Assembly: GCF_001514145.1 (NCBI RefSeq)
Contig: NZ_KQ948657.1
Span: 957,663 to 1,021,662, forward strand
From: Streptomyces canus
GTDB taxonomy: Bacteria > Actinomycetota > Actinomycetes > Streptomycetales > Streptomycetaceae
Direction: 5' to 3'
Length of the DNA stretch: 64,000 bases
In this document: positions 33,626 through 42,516 of the stretch, piece by piece
Numbering within the stretch: position 1 is the stretch's first letter
Layout of the letters: the number at the start of each line of letters is the position of its first letter
Made by a program: the position numbers and the translations under genes
The notes under the pieces: model-generated
Seen by the model: only the letters and a program-made list of their open reading frames with translations
Database searches by the model: none
What the model was told of the DNA's origin: nothing

Positions 33626-34915
33626 CTAGGCGATGTGGTCCTCCTCCAGCTCCGCGGTGAAGCGGTTGCCGAAGCGCAGGACCATGCGCCGGGCGTCGTC
33701 CGGCGGGAGCGTGATGCCGTATATCGCCATCACGTTCGCGCCGAACTCCGCCGCGGAGGGGAAGCTGCCGTCGATCGACTGCCTGAAGACCTGGTAGTAG
33801 TCCTCCTCGGACATCGGCGCGACGATTCTGTCGATCTCCGCGTCGATGTCCTCGGTGCGTCGGACCATGTGGCCCAACTCGCGCCTGAATGTCTCGACCA
33901 TGAGCTTGGCCCTGCGGGCCGCGACGGCCGTGACCTCCTCCGCCTCCTCGACGATCCGCGCCGCCTCCGCCCGTGCCGCCCTCAAGAACCGCCCGGAGAC
34001 GCCCAGGGCGTGCCCCAGCTCCGGCTCGGCGATGTCCAGGATGTCTCCGCCGGGCGGCATCAGGGCGTGCTCGACCAGGATGGTGACCAGGGCCTCGTGG
34101 ACGGCCGCGGCGCTGTCCGGCCGGTCCCCGGGGTTTTTGGCGAGGAGCTGGAGGATGAGGTCGTTCAGCGGGGCCGGAAGGTCCGGGCGCCGCACATGGG
34201 GCGGGACCGGGGGGTCGTCGATCTGCATCCGGAGTACGGCCCACGGCGTGGCACTGGTGAAGGGCGGCCCACTCGTCACCGCGTGGTAGAGAAGACAGCC
34301 CAGCGAGTACAGATCGCTGCGGTGGTCGATCTCCCGGACCCCCTGGGCCTGTTCGGGGGACATGTACATCGGTGAGCCCAGCGGCGCCCCGGTGACGGTG
34401 AGATCGCGGGCCCCGAGGGTCTCTCCCATGAACTTCGCGACCCCGAAGTCGAGGACCTTCACCACCCCTTCGTCGGTGAGCAGCACGTTCGCGGGCTTGA
34501 TGTCCCGGTGGACGACCCCTTGGCGGTGCGCGGCGTCCAGCGCCTGGGCGATCTGCGCGGCCCAGGCGACGGCGAGCGCCCAGGGCAGCACCGTGTCCTT
34601 GATCCGCTTGCCGAGCGGCACGCCCCGCACGAGTTCCATGACGAGGTAGAGGGTCTCGCGCCCGCCGTCGCCCTCGACCTCGCCCCAGTCGTGCACGGTC
34701 ACGATGTTCTGGTGGCACAGCCTCCCCGCCAGCTGCACCTCGCGCTGGAACCGGGCCTGCGTCTCGGCCTCGCCCATGCCGTGCTGCGGATGTACGACCT
34801 TCACGGCGACCTCCCGCCGCATCCGCACGTCCTCGGCGGCCCAGACCTGCCCCATGCCACCGGAGCCCAGCAGCCCGTTGATCCGAAACCGCCCGGCAAC
34901 CACCTTGTTCAGCAC
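33626..34915 (-). CDS. Serine/threonine protein kinase with a novel C-terminal module
   Basis: A 429-residue soluble Hanks-type kinase: glycine loop LLGSGGMGQVW (residues 15-25), Lys39 in VAVKVV, catalytic HRDIKPAN with Asp138, DFG at 156-158, and SPMYMSPEQAQG in the activation segment. Unlike many Streptomyces kinases it has no membrane segment or PASTA repeats. After the kinase fold there is a helical, charged stretch (residues about 290-368, ARAEAARIVEEAEEVTAVAA) and then the 60-residue end, EEDYYQVFRQSIDGSFPSAA to TAELEEDHIA, shared with the DUF2637 protein at 26786-28063. The P-loop ATPase gene lies just upstream on the same strand (57-bp gap). Confidence 0.93.
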   Translation of the reverse strand: MLNKVVAGRFRINGLLGSGGMGQVWAAEDVRMRREVAVKVVHPQHGMGEAETQARFQREVQLAGRLCHQNIVTVHDWGEVEGDGGRETLYLVMELVRGVPLGKRIKDTVLPWALAVAWAAQIAQALDAAHRQGVVHRDIKPANVLLTDEGVVKVLDFGVAKFMGETLGARDLTVTGAPLGSPMYMSPEQAQGVREIDHRSDLYSLGCLLYHAVTSGPPFTSATPWAVLRMQIDDPPVPPHVRRPDLPAPLNDLILQLLAKNPGDRPDSAAAVHEALVTILVEHALMPPGGDILDIAEPELGHALGVSGRFLRAARAEAARIVEEAEEVTAVAARRAKLMVETFRRELGHMVRRTEDIDAEIDRIVAPMSEEDYYQVFRQSIDGSFPSAAEFGANVMAIYGITLPPDDARRMVLRFGNRFTAELEEDHIA

Positions 34916-34971
34916 GGATCCATTCCCCCGTCGGCGCCCCGTCCCGCAACTCCCCTACGAGTATGGCGCCT

Positions 34972-36906
34972 TCAGTACCCTGACGAGTCCCCCGAGCTGC
35001 CGTACGACCCGCCCGCCGACCGCCGCAACCGCCGTGCCTCCTCCTCCATCCGGCGCGCCACGTCCCCTACGCCCGTGCTCTCCTCCAGCCCGCAGTCGCG
35101 GAGTTCGGCGGCGAGGCCGGTGAAGTATTGGGCGGTGGTGAGGAGGTAGTCGTCCACGTCGACGCCTGCGGAGGCGGCGGCCCCCGGAGGGATGCGGTTG
35201 GCCTCACCCAGGACACGGCTGACCTGGAGCGTGATCTCGTCCCTGACGTCCCGGGTGAGGGCGACCGCCCGCCCCACCTGCGCGAGGATGGAGTGGCAGG
35301 AGCGCGCGACCTGTATGAGGAGCCGGTCGTCGCGGTTGAGGGAGGACGAACCCGAGGCGCCGGGGCTGTAGTTGCCCGACGCGATGCGCGCGTCCGCGAA
35401 CTGGGGCTCATAGCGCCGCAGGTCGAAGGCGGTCGTCGCACCCAGCGCCGCCCGGAAGCAGGGGTGGACCTGGAACTCCGTCTCGTGCGGCTGGACCGGC
35501 AGCCCGTCGTCACCGGCGTACACCACGTCGTTGCCGCGCCGCACCCCGAGGAACCCTGCCCCGTGGAGCACGTCGATGATCCCGGGCAGCGTCAACGCGT
35601 TGGCGTACGCCGGGAAGTCGTGGTGGAGGGTCTCGGCGGCCGCTTCGAAGCGTCGGGTGAGCGCGGCGCGCGTGACGACGTACCCGGTGTTCTGGAACAG
35701 CGGGAAGAGGTTCCTGAGAAACGGGTGCGCGACCAGGTACTCCGAGGTCAGATCCTTGAGCTTCCACTCCGAGAACTGCCGGCCCGCCTGCGCCACGTCC
35801 GCCTCGGTGATCCGGTCCCGCTCATGGTCCAGCCAGGCCTTCTCCTGGCACAGGTTGAGGAACTGGATGGCGTCCCGGGGCCTCGGCAGGCAGCGCCCGA
35901 AGACGTGGCTTGTGATCTCCTCCCCGCCCACCGTCTGCGGGAACAGCTCCTTCCAGAGCCGCTCCTCGGTCAGCTCCTCCCCGGCGGAGGCCCGCGCCCT
36001 GGCCAACGCGAGGTCCTTCAGGGCCTGTTCCGTCCAGGCGATCCTGAGCTCGTCCCCGTGGAACTTGTCGCCCTCCCCGAAGGACAGCGAGTCGTAGATG
36101 TCGGCGCGCAGGAACAGCAGAAAGCGCACGGACCGGCCATACAGGCTCGCCGCGTGCTTGGCCGCCAGCAGCAACCCGATCACCATGGAATTGCTGTCCG
36201 GCTCGACGGACCACACCTGTTCCAGCTGGTCGACCATGAGCAGCAGCGGTGGGTGGACGACCCCGTCGCACCCCAGATCCTCGAAGGCCCGCGCCACTCC
36301 CTGTTCGACGATCTCCAACTGCCGGGCCGCGCGGGCCCCTTCGGACGGCGACTGGGCGAGATCCACGCTCGCCTTGACCCCGAAGGCCTCAAGCGCCAGC
36401 GAGGTCTGCAGCCCCCGGGCCCCCTGCGCCAGCCGCTCCACCAGCCGGCCGCCCCCACCCGGCGCCTCGCCGTTCTGCTTGAGGAACCGCCCGAGCGCCT
36501 TGACCGAGTCGGTCTTGTGGCCGCCGTCATGTGCGCCCTTGGCATGGTCGACGAGATGCCGAGCGGCGTGTACGGCGAACACATACCGCCAGATCAGCGC
36601 CTTCGCCGAGTCCCCCGGCAGCCCCTGAAGCTCGAACCGCCGGATCTCCTCCCCCGCCGCCTCGTCAGGGGTGACGAGCACCTTCCCGCCCCGGTGCCCG
36701 CCCTCGCCGTCGGACATCAGCTGCATGCAGATGGCGCTCTTCCCGGACCCCTTGCGCCCGATGATCAGCATCTTGCGCCCGCTGAGCGCTCCCCGGTACG
36801 CGGCGTTCGACAGGAAGCCGCCGCACAGCAACAGCCCCTCGGTCACATCCCGTTCGGCATCCTCACGCCCGAAGTGCAACTGCGCGAGCATCGGCTGGTC
36901 GACCAT
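34972..36906 (-). CDS. P-loop ATPase, Sll1717-like
   Basis: A 644-residue protein. The start HFGREDAERDVTEGLLLCGG, the Walker A IGRKGSGKS (residues 49-57), and Walker B LLLMVDQLEQ (221-230) match the Sll1717-type P-loop ATPases, which are STAND/KAP-like rather than transporters. Further landmarks are FLLFLRADIYDSLSFGEGDK (sensor-1 region with Arg-Ala-Asp) and LPRPRDAIQFLNLCQEKAWL (sensor-2-like R-P-R-D). The C-terminal third is helical with no recognised domain and ends in a Ser/Gly/Tyr-rich tail. Such ATPases are sometimes near defence or signalling genes; here the partner is the Ser/Thr kinase. The exact role is unknown. Confidence 0.78.
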   Translation of the reverse strand: MVDQPMLAQLHFGREDAERDVTEGLLLCGGFLSNAAYRGALSGRKMLIIGRKGSGKSAICMQLMSDGEGGHRGGKVLVTPDEAAGEEIRRFELQGLPGDSAKALIWRYVFAVHAARHLVDHAKGAHDGGHKTDSVKALGRFLKQNGEAPGGGGRLVERLAQGARGLQTSLALEAFGVKASVDLAQSPSEGARAARQLEIVEQGVARAFEDLGCDGVVHPPLLLMVDQLEQVWSVEPDSNSMVIGLLLAAKHAASLYGRSVRFLLFLRADIYDSLSFGEGDKFHGDELRIAWTEQALKDLALARARASAGEELTEERLWKELFPQTVGGEEITSHVFGRCLPRPRDAIQFLNLCQEKAWLDHERDRITEADVAQAGRQFSEWKLKDLTSEYLVAHPFLRNLFPLFQNTGYVVTRAALTRRFEAAAETLHHDFPAYANALTLPGIIDVLHGAGFLGVRRGNDVVYAGDDGLPVQPHETEFQVHPCFRAALGATTAFDLRRYEPQFADARIASGNYSPGASGSSSLNRDDRLLIQVARSCHSILAQVGRAVALTRDVRDEITLQVSRVLGEANRIPPGAAASAGVDVDDYLLTTAQYFTGLAAELRDCGLEESTGVGDVARRMEEEARRLRRSAGGSYGSSGDSSGY

Positions 36907-36968
36907 CCCGTCCCCCTACGTCGTACTGATCCCCAAGGTATCGGGACCCACCGACAACCGGGCTACGG

Positions 36969-37364
36969 CTACGCGAACTCGCACCACACCGCCTTCCCCA
37001 ACTCCCGCTCCCGCACCCCCCACTTGTCACTCAGCGCGGCCACCAGCAACAAGCCCCGCCCACCCTCGTCCCCGTCGTCGACGACCTGCGGCACACCGCC
37101 CCCGCTGTCGTGCACCTCCACGACCAGACCGCTCACGTCGTACCGCAGGAACAGCCTCAATTGACGCCCGGGCGGTACGCCGTGCAGCAGCGCGTTGGTC
37201 ACCAGTTCGCTCACGCAGAGCAGTACGTCGTCCGCCCGCGCGGTCTCCGCGAGGCCCCAGCCGGCCAGGGCCTCGGCCGTGAACCGGCGTGCGGCCTGGG
37301 CGGATCGGCGTTCGCGGCGGAAGAACCTCTCGCGCAGGAGCGGTAGTCGGGTCGTCTCGTTCAC
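36969..37364 (-). CDS. HATPase protein of the anti-sigma (RsbW-like) type
   Basis: A 131-residue GHKL ATPase: ADDVLLCVSELVTNALLHGV is the N-box, VVEVHDSGGGVPQ the G1 box, and GGRGLLLVAALSDKWGVRER the G2 box. These short proteins, very common in Streptomyces, either act as anti-sigma factor kinases or accompany XRE/DUF397 pairs. Here it is divergent from exactly such a pair at 37478-38475, the arrangement known from whiJ-type loci, in which the ATPase-like protein is the third member. Confidence 0.87.
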   Translation of the reverse strand: MNETTRLPLLRERFFRRERRSAQAARRFTAEALAGWGLAETARADDVLLCVSELVTNALLHGVPPGRQLRLFLRYDVSGLVVEVHDSGGGVPQVVDDGDEGGRGLLLVAALSDKWGVRERELGKAVWCEFA

Positions 37365-37477
37365 GGGACGAGAGTTGCGGAGAGTGACTACCGTGGATCA
37401 CTCGGTGAACCCGTACAGATTTTTTGTACGGGCTCGCATCGGGTGACGTACGCGTCCCGAGGGGGAGGGAGACCGTC

Positions 37478-38305
37478 ATGAGCGCCAGGAAGACGCCGCG
37501 GCCGAAGAACCTCACGTCCATGAAGATGCTAGGCAAACAACTCGGCACCGCCCGCCGCGCCGCGGGCCACACCCAGACCGCCCTCGCCGACCTGGTCCGC
37601 GTCGACGAGGAGACCATCGCGTCGATCGAGCAGGGCAGGCGGACGCTGAAACCGGACCTGGCCACGCTGCTGGACGAAGTCCTGGAGACGAAGGGGATGT
37701 TGGAGGCAGGGGTGGCCAACCTGCCGGACATCGACCAGTTCCCGATGTGGGCCGAGCTGTACGTCGAGCACGAGCGCGAGGCCATCGCCCTGTCCTGGTA
37801 CGACGCCCTGGTGGTGCCGGGACTGCTCCAGACCGAGCCGTACGCGCGCGCGTTGCTGAGCGGACGTGTTCCGGCGTACGACTCGGACGAGTTGGAGACG
37901 AAGGTCGCGGCGCGCGTCGGCCGACGGGAGATCCTGGGTCGCAAGGTCCCGCCGACCCTGAGCTTCGTGGTCTGGGAGCCCGCGCTCCTCATGCCCACAG
38001 GCGGCCGCGAGACGCACGTGGACCAAGTGCGCTTCCTGCGCGAGTGCGCCGAACTCCCTTGTCTGTCCCTGCAGATCCTGCCGCTGAACCGCACCTCGCA
38101 CGCCGGGGACGCAGGCCCCTTCACACTCCTGGAGACCCCCGACCACCAACACCTCGCCTACACCGAGTCCCAGCGCGGCAGCCAGTGGGTATCCGACGCA
38201 AACGAGGTGTCCATCCTCGCGCGCAAATATGCGATGCTGCGAACTCAGGCCCTCACCATCGAGGACTCCAGACGCCTGTTGGACCGTCTGCTAGGAGAGC
38301 AATGA
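37478..38305 (+). CDS. XRE-family regulator with DUF5753 domain (WhiJ-like)
   Basis: A 275-residue protein starting at ATG after GGGGGAGGGAGA. Residues 15-75 form the helix-turn-helix (LGKQLGTARRAAGHTQTALA, VRVDEETIASIEQGRRTLKP). The C-terminal DUF5753 domain shows SWYDALVVPGLLQTEPYARA and LSFVVWEPALLMPTGGRETH. This pairing with a DUF397 gene and a HATPase gene is the WhiJ-type module, which represses development or secondary metabolism until its small partner protein binds. The stop overlaps the DUF397 start (ATGA). Confidence 0.9.
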   Translation: MSARKTPRPKNLTSMKMLGKQLGTARRAAGHTQTALADLVRVDEETIASIEQGRRTLKPDLATLLDEVLETKGMLEAGVANLPDIDQFPMWAELYVEHEREAIALSWYDALVVPGLLQTEPYARALLSGRVPAYDSDELETKVAARVGRREILGRKVPPTLSFVVWEPALLMPTGGRETHVDQVRFLRECAELPCLSLQILPLNRTSHAGDAGPFTLLETPDHQHLAYTESQRGSQWVSDANEVSILARKYAMLRTQALTIEDSRRLLDRLLGEQ

Positions 38306-38475
38306 GCACGGCACTTCAGTGGTTCAAGTCGACCTACAGCAGCAGCGAGGGCGGCCAGTGTCTCGAAGTGGCCCTCTGCCCCCAAGCCATCCACATCCGC
38401 GACTCCAAAAACCCCGAGCCCACCCTCCGGGTAGCGCCCACCACCTGGACCGCCTTCACCACCGGTCTCAAGTAG
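38302..38475 (+). CDS. DUF397 small protein
   Basis: A 57-residue protein: ALQWFKSTYSSSEGGQCLEV, then ALCPQAIHIRDSKNPEPTLR and TTWTAFTTGLK. W-x-K-S-x-Y-S, the C-V/L-E-V turn, R-D-S-K and the final W-x-x-F are the invariant parts of DUF397. In studied Streptomyces loci (for example near whiJ) such proteins counteract the XRE regulator encoded just upstream; the four-base overlap supports coupled synthesis. Confidence 0.92.
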   Translation: MSTALQWFKSTYSSSEGGQCLEVALCPQAIHIRDSKNPEPTLRVAPTTWTAFTTGLK

Positions 38476-38517
38476 GGCCGTCGGCCATTGTCAGTGGCGC
38501 CCCCTACAGTCACTGAC

Positions 38518-39342
38518 ATGGCGACTCTTCCCAACCCGCTGCCCACCCTGGCGGCAGACCCGAGCGGTCGTTCGCTCGGACTCGGGCTCCCCCTCGGGAG
38601 ACTGATCGACGAGACCGACGACGGTCCGTGGCACGAACCGTTGCTGTGGCATGCCGAGTACGCCGCGTCCTCAGGAGCCTGGACCGCACTGGGCACCCCG
38701 GCCGCGCGAGCGGGCCTGCTGCCGGTGCTGATAGAGGTCGGCGGCAGCCAGGGCGGGCCCGACGAGTGGGAGTTGATGCCCGGGGAGATGTCGTACCCCG
38801 GGGACCACGACCCGGAGGAGCTGCTGGCGGAGTACTGGGCGTACGCGATCGAGGAGCCCGACGACCGCGACGAGACGATCGCCCCCTACGACGAGGCATG
38901 GCCCGGCCCCGCCCCGGCCGCCGCTTCCCTGAGCATCGACCCGGACCGCCGCGCCGCCGAGACGGCCGACGCGCTCCTCGACGAGGGCTCGTGGTTCAAG
39001 GAGCCGCGCCTCGCCCTGGTCCCGGCCCGCCGCAGCGCGGACATCCCGGCGGCCATCGGCTGGACGGGACCGATGAACTTCGAGGGCGACACCGCTCGTA
39101 TCTGCGCGGTCCTCCGCTCCTGGGAGGACCGCTTCGGCATACGCGTGCTCGCGCTCGGCTTCGACCAACTGGTGCTGTCCGTCGCCGCCCCGCCCACGAC
39201 ACAGGCCGAGGCGGAGGCGATCGCCGCCGAGCACTTCGCGTTCTGCCCGGACAACATCACCCAGGGGCACCACGAGACCCTGCGCGAGTACGCCGAGCAC
39301 GCGGTGCTGGGGCAGCGGGTCTGGTCCTTCTGGTGGGACTGA
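38518..39342 (+). CDS. DUF4253 domain protein
   Basis: A 274-residue acidic protein. The C-terminal third (IDPDRRAAETADALLDEGSW is the linker) has LALVPARRSADIPAAIGWTG, ICAVLRSWEDRFGIRVLALG and AEHFAFCPDNITQGHHETLR, the usual DUF4253 pattern. No catalytic function is known. ATG at 38518 is used. The stop codon lies within the first copy of a 14-bp tandem repeat. Confidence 0.8.
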   Translation: MATLPNPLPTLAADPSGRSLGLGLPLGRLIDETDDGPWHEPLLWHAEYAASSGAWTALGTPAARAGLLPVLIEVGGSQGGPDEWELMPGEMSYPGDHDPEELLAEYWAYAIEEPDDRDETIAPYDEAWPGPAPAAASLSIDPDRRAAETADALLDEGSWFKEPRLALVPARRSADIPAAIGWTGPMNFEGDTARICAVLRSWEDRFGIRVLALGFDQLVLSVAAPPTTQAEAEAIAAEHFAFCPDNITQGHHETLREYAEHAVLGQRVWSFWWD

Positions 39343-39372
39343 CCTGGTGGGACTGACCTGGTGGGACTGACC
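39331..39372 (+). repeat. Three perfect tandem copies of a 14-bp unit
   Basis: TGGTGGGACTGACC occurs three times head to tail at 39331, 39345 and 39359. The TGA in copy 1 is the stop of the DUF4253 gene, so copies 2 and 3 look like slippage duplications of the gene end. Confidence 0.95.
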
Positions 39373-39376
39373 GGAG

Positions 39377-40216
39377 TCAGCCGGGGAGCAGACGCGCTCC
39401 CTGCGGCGCGCTGATCCCGAACTCCTCCTCCAACAGCCGCCGTGCCTCCGCCTCGTCGGTCAGCTCCCGCTTCTTCACGGTGCCGTCGGCGCGGGTCTCG
39501 GTGAGCACGCTGCCGTGGAGGAGGAGATGGCGCTCGGCGGTGACGCTCTGGACGTAGATCCGCTGGGTGAAGGGTGAGCGCGGGTTGGTCCCGATGTGCC
39601 AGTTGATGACCTCGAAGTCGGGCTTCTCGAACGGCTCCAGGGTGAAGGCGTACTGATCCGCCCACCTGTCCTCGTGGTGGGCCTGGAGCACCCACAGCTC
39701 CAGCGGCCCCCGGTGCGGCACCCGCACCAGCCGGTGGAGACGCCCGGCGTCGAGGAACTCGGTGTCCGTCCGGAGCGGCACCGGTTCCAGCAGCGCGCCG
39801 ATCGCCCCGAACCCGACGTCGGCGAGATAGGGCTGCGGGTCGCCGGGGATCTCCACGAGCAGCGCCATGTGGGTGCGGGGCCGGCTCTCGACGGTGTCCG
39901 CACCGAGGACGACCCGGGCCGTCAGCCGGGTCACGCGGAAACCGAGCTCCTCCAGGGCGAGCAGGAGCAGCGTGTTCTGCTCGTAGCAGTACCCGCCGCG
40001 CCGGCTCCGCACGAGCTTCGCCATCAGGTCGCCGGGTTCGAGGGAGGGCGCGCTGCGGCTCAGGGCGTCGAGGTTCTCGAAGGGGATGCCCCGCAGGTGC
40101 GCCAGGTGCACCCCCGCGAGCGTCGTGAGGTCGGCCCGCCGCTCGCCCTCCCACCCGATCCGCGCCAGATACTCACCGAGGTCGAATCCCGGGTCCCGCA
40201 CAGTGTCATCGGCCAT
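39377..40216 (-). CDS. Arylamine N-acetyltransferase
   Basis: A 279-residue NAT-family enzyme with the complete catalytic triad: Cys77 in RRGGYCYEQN, His116 in RPRTHMALLV and Asp133 in LADVGFG. GIPFENLDALS at 43-53 is the family signature. It moves acetyl (or other acyl) groups from CoA to aryl amines or hydrazines; in actinomycetes, members also form amides in natural-product assembly (rifamycin amide synthase type). There is no biosynthetic cluster around it, so a xenobiotic-type enzyme is more likely. It ends just beyond the tandem repeat. Confidence 0.92.
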   Translation of the reverse strand: MADDTVRDPGFDLGEYLARIGWEGERRADLTTLAGVHLAHLRGIPFENLDALSRSAPSLEPGDLMAKLVRSRRGGYCYEQNTLLLLALEELGFRVTRLTARVVLGADTVESRPRTHMALLVEIPGDPQPYLADVGFGAIGALLEPVPLRTDTEFLDAGRLHRLVRVPHRGPLELWVLQAHHEDRWADQYAFTLEPFEKPDFEVINWHIGTNPRSPFTQRIYVQSVTAERHLLLHGSVLTETRADGTVKKRELTDEAEARRLLEEEFGISAPQGARLLPG

Positions 40217-40287
40217 GCCTCCACCGTAGGCAGGCGACCCGCCCACCGTCCGCCGACCACAGCAGCACCAGCTCTCAGACCTTCGCC

Positions 40288-41499
40288 CTAGGCCTCGACC
40301 TGAGCCGCCCGGAACGCCTCCCCCAGCCTGCGCAGCCCCTCCCCGATCTCCTGCGGCGTCTGCGTCACGAAGCACAGCCGCAGGGTCGAGCGGTCGGGCT
40401 CACCGGCGTAGAAGGGCGCCCCCGGGACGTAGGCCACATCCCGCGTCACGACCTGCGGAAGCAGCGCGGTCGTGTCGTACGACGACGGAAGCCGCGCCCA
40501 GAGGAACATGCCGCCCTCGGGCCGGGTCCAGGTCGACCCCTCGGGCAGGGCGTCGGCCAGCCCCGCCAGCATGGCGTCCCGCCGCTCCCCGTACACCGAC
40601 GCGACGCGCCGCACGTGCGCGTCGAGGTCCCGGTCGGACAGGTACCGCGCGGCGGCGAGCTGGTTGACGGTAGGGGTGTGCAGATCGGCGGCCTGCTTGG
40701 CGACCGCGCAGGCCCGCCGCAGCTCGCCGGGCGCCCGCAGCCAGCCGAGCCGCAGCCCGGGGGCCATGACCTTGGAGAAGGACCCGAGCAGCACGACCCG
40801 GTCGCGGACCTCCTCGTGGGAGGCGATCCACGGCACCCGCTCGCCCTCGAAGCGGAGTTCGCCGTACGGGTCGTCCTCGACGATCCACAGCCCGCACCGC
40901 GCGGCCACGGACGCGACGGCGGCCCGGCGCCCCGCGGACATGGTCCGCCCGGTCGGGTTCTGGAAGGTGGGAACGGTGTAGAGCAGCTTGGGCCGCTCCC
41001 GCACGACGAGTTCCTCCAGAGCCACGGGATCGGGCCCCTCGTCGTCCCCCGGCACGGCCACCACCCGGGCGCCGGCGAACCCGAAGGCCTGAAGGGCGGC
41101 CAGATAACAGGGGCTCTCGACGAGCACGGTGTCCCCGGGCTCGATCAGCGCGGTGGCCAGCAGCGACAGGGCCTGCTGCGAGCCGGTGGTGACGAGGACG
41201 TCGTCGGCGCCGGTGGCGAGCCCGCGGGCCGACATCCGCTCCGCGAGAGCCGTCCGCAGCACGGGCTCACCCTCGGTGGTCGAGTACTGGAGCGCCCGCT
41301 CGGGCACCTCCTCGAGCACCGCCCGAAAGGCGTCCGCGATCCCCTCGGCGTCGAAGAGTTCCGGCGCCGGCAGCCCGCCCGCGAAGTTGATCACCTCGGG
41401 ACGGGCGGTGACGGCGAGGATGTCCCGTACGGGCGACCCACCGACCGACCGGGCCCGGATGGCGAGCGGCGGCACGGAAGCGAACGTGGGCACCGTCAT
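40288..41499 (-). CDS. PLP-dependent aminotransferase (fold type I, MocR/2-aminoadipate type)
   Basis: A 403-residue enzyme. TGSQQALSLLATALIEPGDT, VESPCYLAALQAFGFAGARV, FQNPTGRTMS, VEDDPYGELRFEG and GSFSKVMAPGLRLGW, whose Lys forms the Schiff base, are all clear. It lacks the GntR DNA-binding head of MocR regulators, so it is the stand-alone aminotransferase of the LysN/ARO8-like group, acting on 2-aminoadipate, branched-chain or aromatic amino acids. It is followed on the same strand by the NAT gene but there is a gap of about 70 bp. The 114 bp before it (41500-41613) hold its promoter area and no gene. Confidence 0.92.
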   Translation of the reverse strand: MTVPTFASVPPLAIRARSVGGSPVRDILAVTARPEVINFAGGLPAPELFDAEGIADAFRAVLEEVPERALQYSTTEGEPVLRTALAERMSARGLATGADDVLVTTGSQQALSLLATALIEPGDTVLVESPCYLAALQAFGFAGARVVAVPGDDEGPDPVALEELVVRERPKLLYTVPTFQNPTGRTMSAGRRAAVASVAARCGLWIVEDDPYGELRFEGERVPWIASHEEVRDRVVLLGSFSKVMAPGLRLGWLRAPGELRRACAVAKQAADLHTPTVNQLAAARYLSDRDLDAHVRRVASVYGERRDAMLAGLADALPEGSTWTRPEGGMFLWARLPSSYDTTALLPQVVTRDVAYVPGAPFYAGEPDRSTLRLCFVTQTPQEIGEGLRRLGEAFRAAQVEA

Positions 41500-41613
41500 G
41501 GCACGGCTCCTTCAATTGCGGACTGCGAACTGCGACGACTGGGTCCAGCGCAGCCTAAGCAAATGAATGCCGCCTACAAGCACCTTTCCGCGATACGGAC
41601 GTCACGCACCCGC

Positions 41614-42516
41614 TCACGCCTTGGTGCCGGTCGCCCCGTAGACGTTGATGTCGTCGTCCGTGACATCGTTGATGTCCCGGTAGCGGATCTTCTCGATGTC
41701 GTCGAGGGACGCGAAGTCCTCGGCGTCGATGGCCGGCGGCGCGGGCGCCGGCCCGGGGTGCCACAGATGCGCGGGCACCACGCCGGGCTCGTCCAGGGAG
41801 ACACCCGGCACGTCGGTGAAGAACCGCTCCACCTCCGCCTTGGACCGGAACACGAAGGTGAACCCGCGTTCGGTGTAGGTCCGCTGGACCGCGCGGGTGG
41901 GCTCGGGGTGCATCTCGTCGGTCAGATGGCTGAGCACGATCCGGCTGCCGGAGGGCAGGGCCTCCACGAGCTCCCGCACGATCGGATAGGCCTTGTCGTC
42001 CTCGACGAAGTGCAGGATCGCGACCAGGCACAGGGCGATCGGCTGGTCGAAGTCCAGGGTCTTGGCGGCCTGTTCGAGGATCTGCGCGGGACTCTTGAAG
42101 TCGGCGTCGATGTAGTCCGTACGCCCCTCGGGTCCGCTGGTGAGCAGCGCGCGGGCATGCGCCAGCACCACCGGGTCGTTGTCGACGTACACGACCCGCG
42201 CGTCGGGCCGGATCCGCTGGGCGATCGTGTGGACGTTCTCCGCGGTCGGCAGTCCGGTGCCGATGTCGAGGAACTGCCGGATGCCGTCCCGCTCGGCCAG
42301 CCTGTCGACGGCCCGGCGCATGAAGTCACGGTTGTGGCGTACGTCGAGGTAGCCGCGGGGATTGGCGGCGAGCGCGGCGGCGGCCGCCTCACGGTCGGCG
42401 GGGTAGTTGTCCTTGCCGCCGAGGAAGACGTCGTAGACGCGGGCCGGGTGTGCCTTCGTGGTGTCGATCCTCCTGGCCAGCTCGGCCGGGTCCTGGCTCA
42501 GCGCGTCACCGGACAT
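41614..42516 (-). CDS. SAM-dependent methyltransferase, DUF574 type
   Basis: A 300-residue protein. HPARVYDVFLGGKDNYPADR, then RQFLDIGTGLPTAENVHTIA (SAM motif I) and VVYVDNDPVVLAHARALL are the DUF574 signatures; SGSRIVLSHLTDEM follows. Streptomyces genomes have many such genes, often near XRE/DUF397 pairs; their substrates are unknown. ATG at 42516 is preferred over the long upstream frame, which is a C/G-rich artefact. Confidence 0.9.
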   Translation of the reverse strand: MSGDALSQDPAELARRIDTTKAHPARVYDVFLGGKDNYPADREAAAAALAANPRGYLDVRHNRDFMRRAVDRLAERDGIRQFLDIGTGLPTAENVHTIAQRIRPDARVVYVDNDPVVLAHARALLTSGPEGRTDYIDADFKSPAQILEQAAKTLDFDQPIALCLVAILHFVEDDKAYPIVRELVEALPSGSRIVLSHLTDEMHPEPTRAVQRTYTERGFTFVFRSKAEVERFFTDVPGVSLDEPGVVPAHLWHPGPAPAPPAIDAEDFASLDDIEKIRYRDINDVTDDDINVYGATGTKA

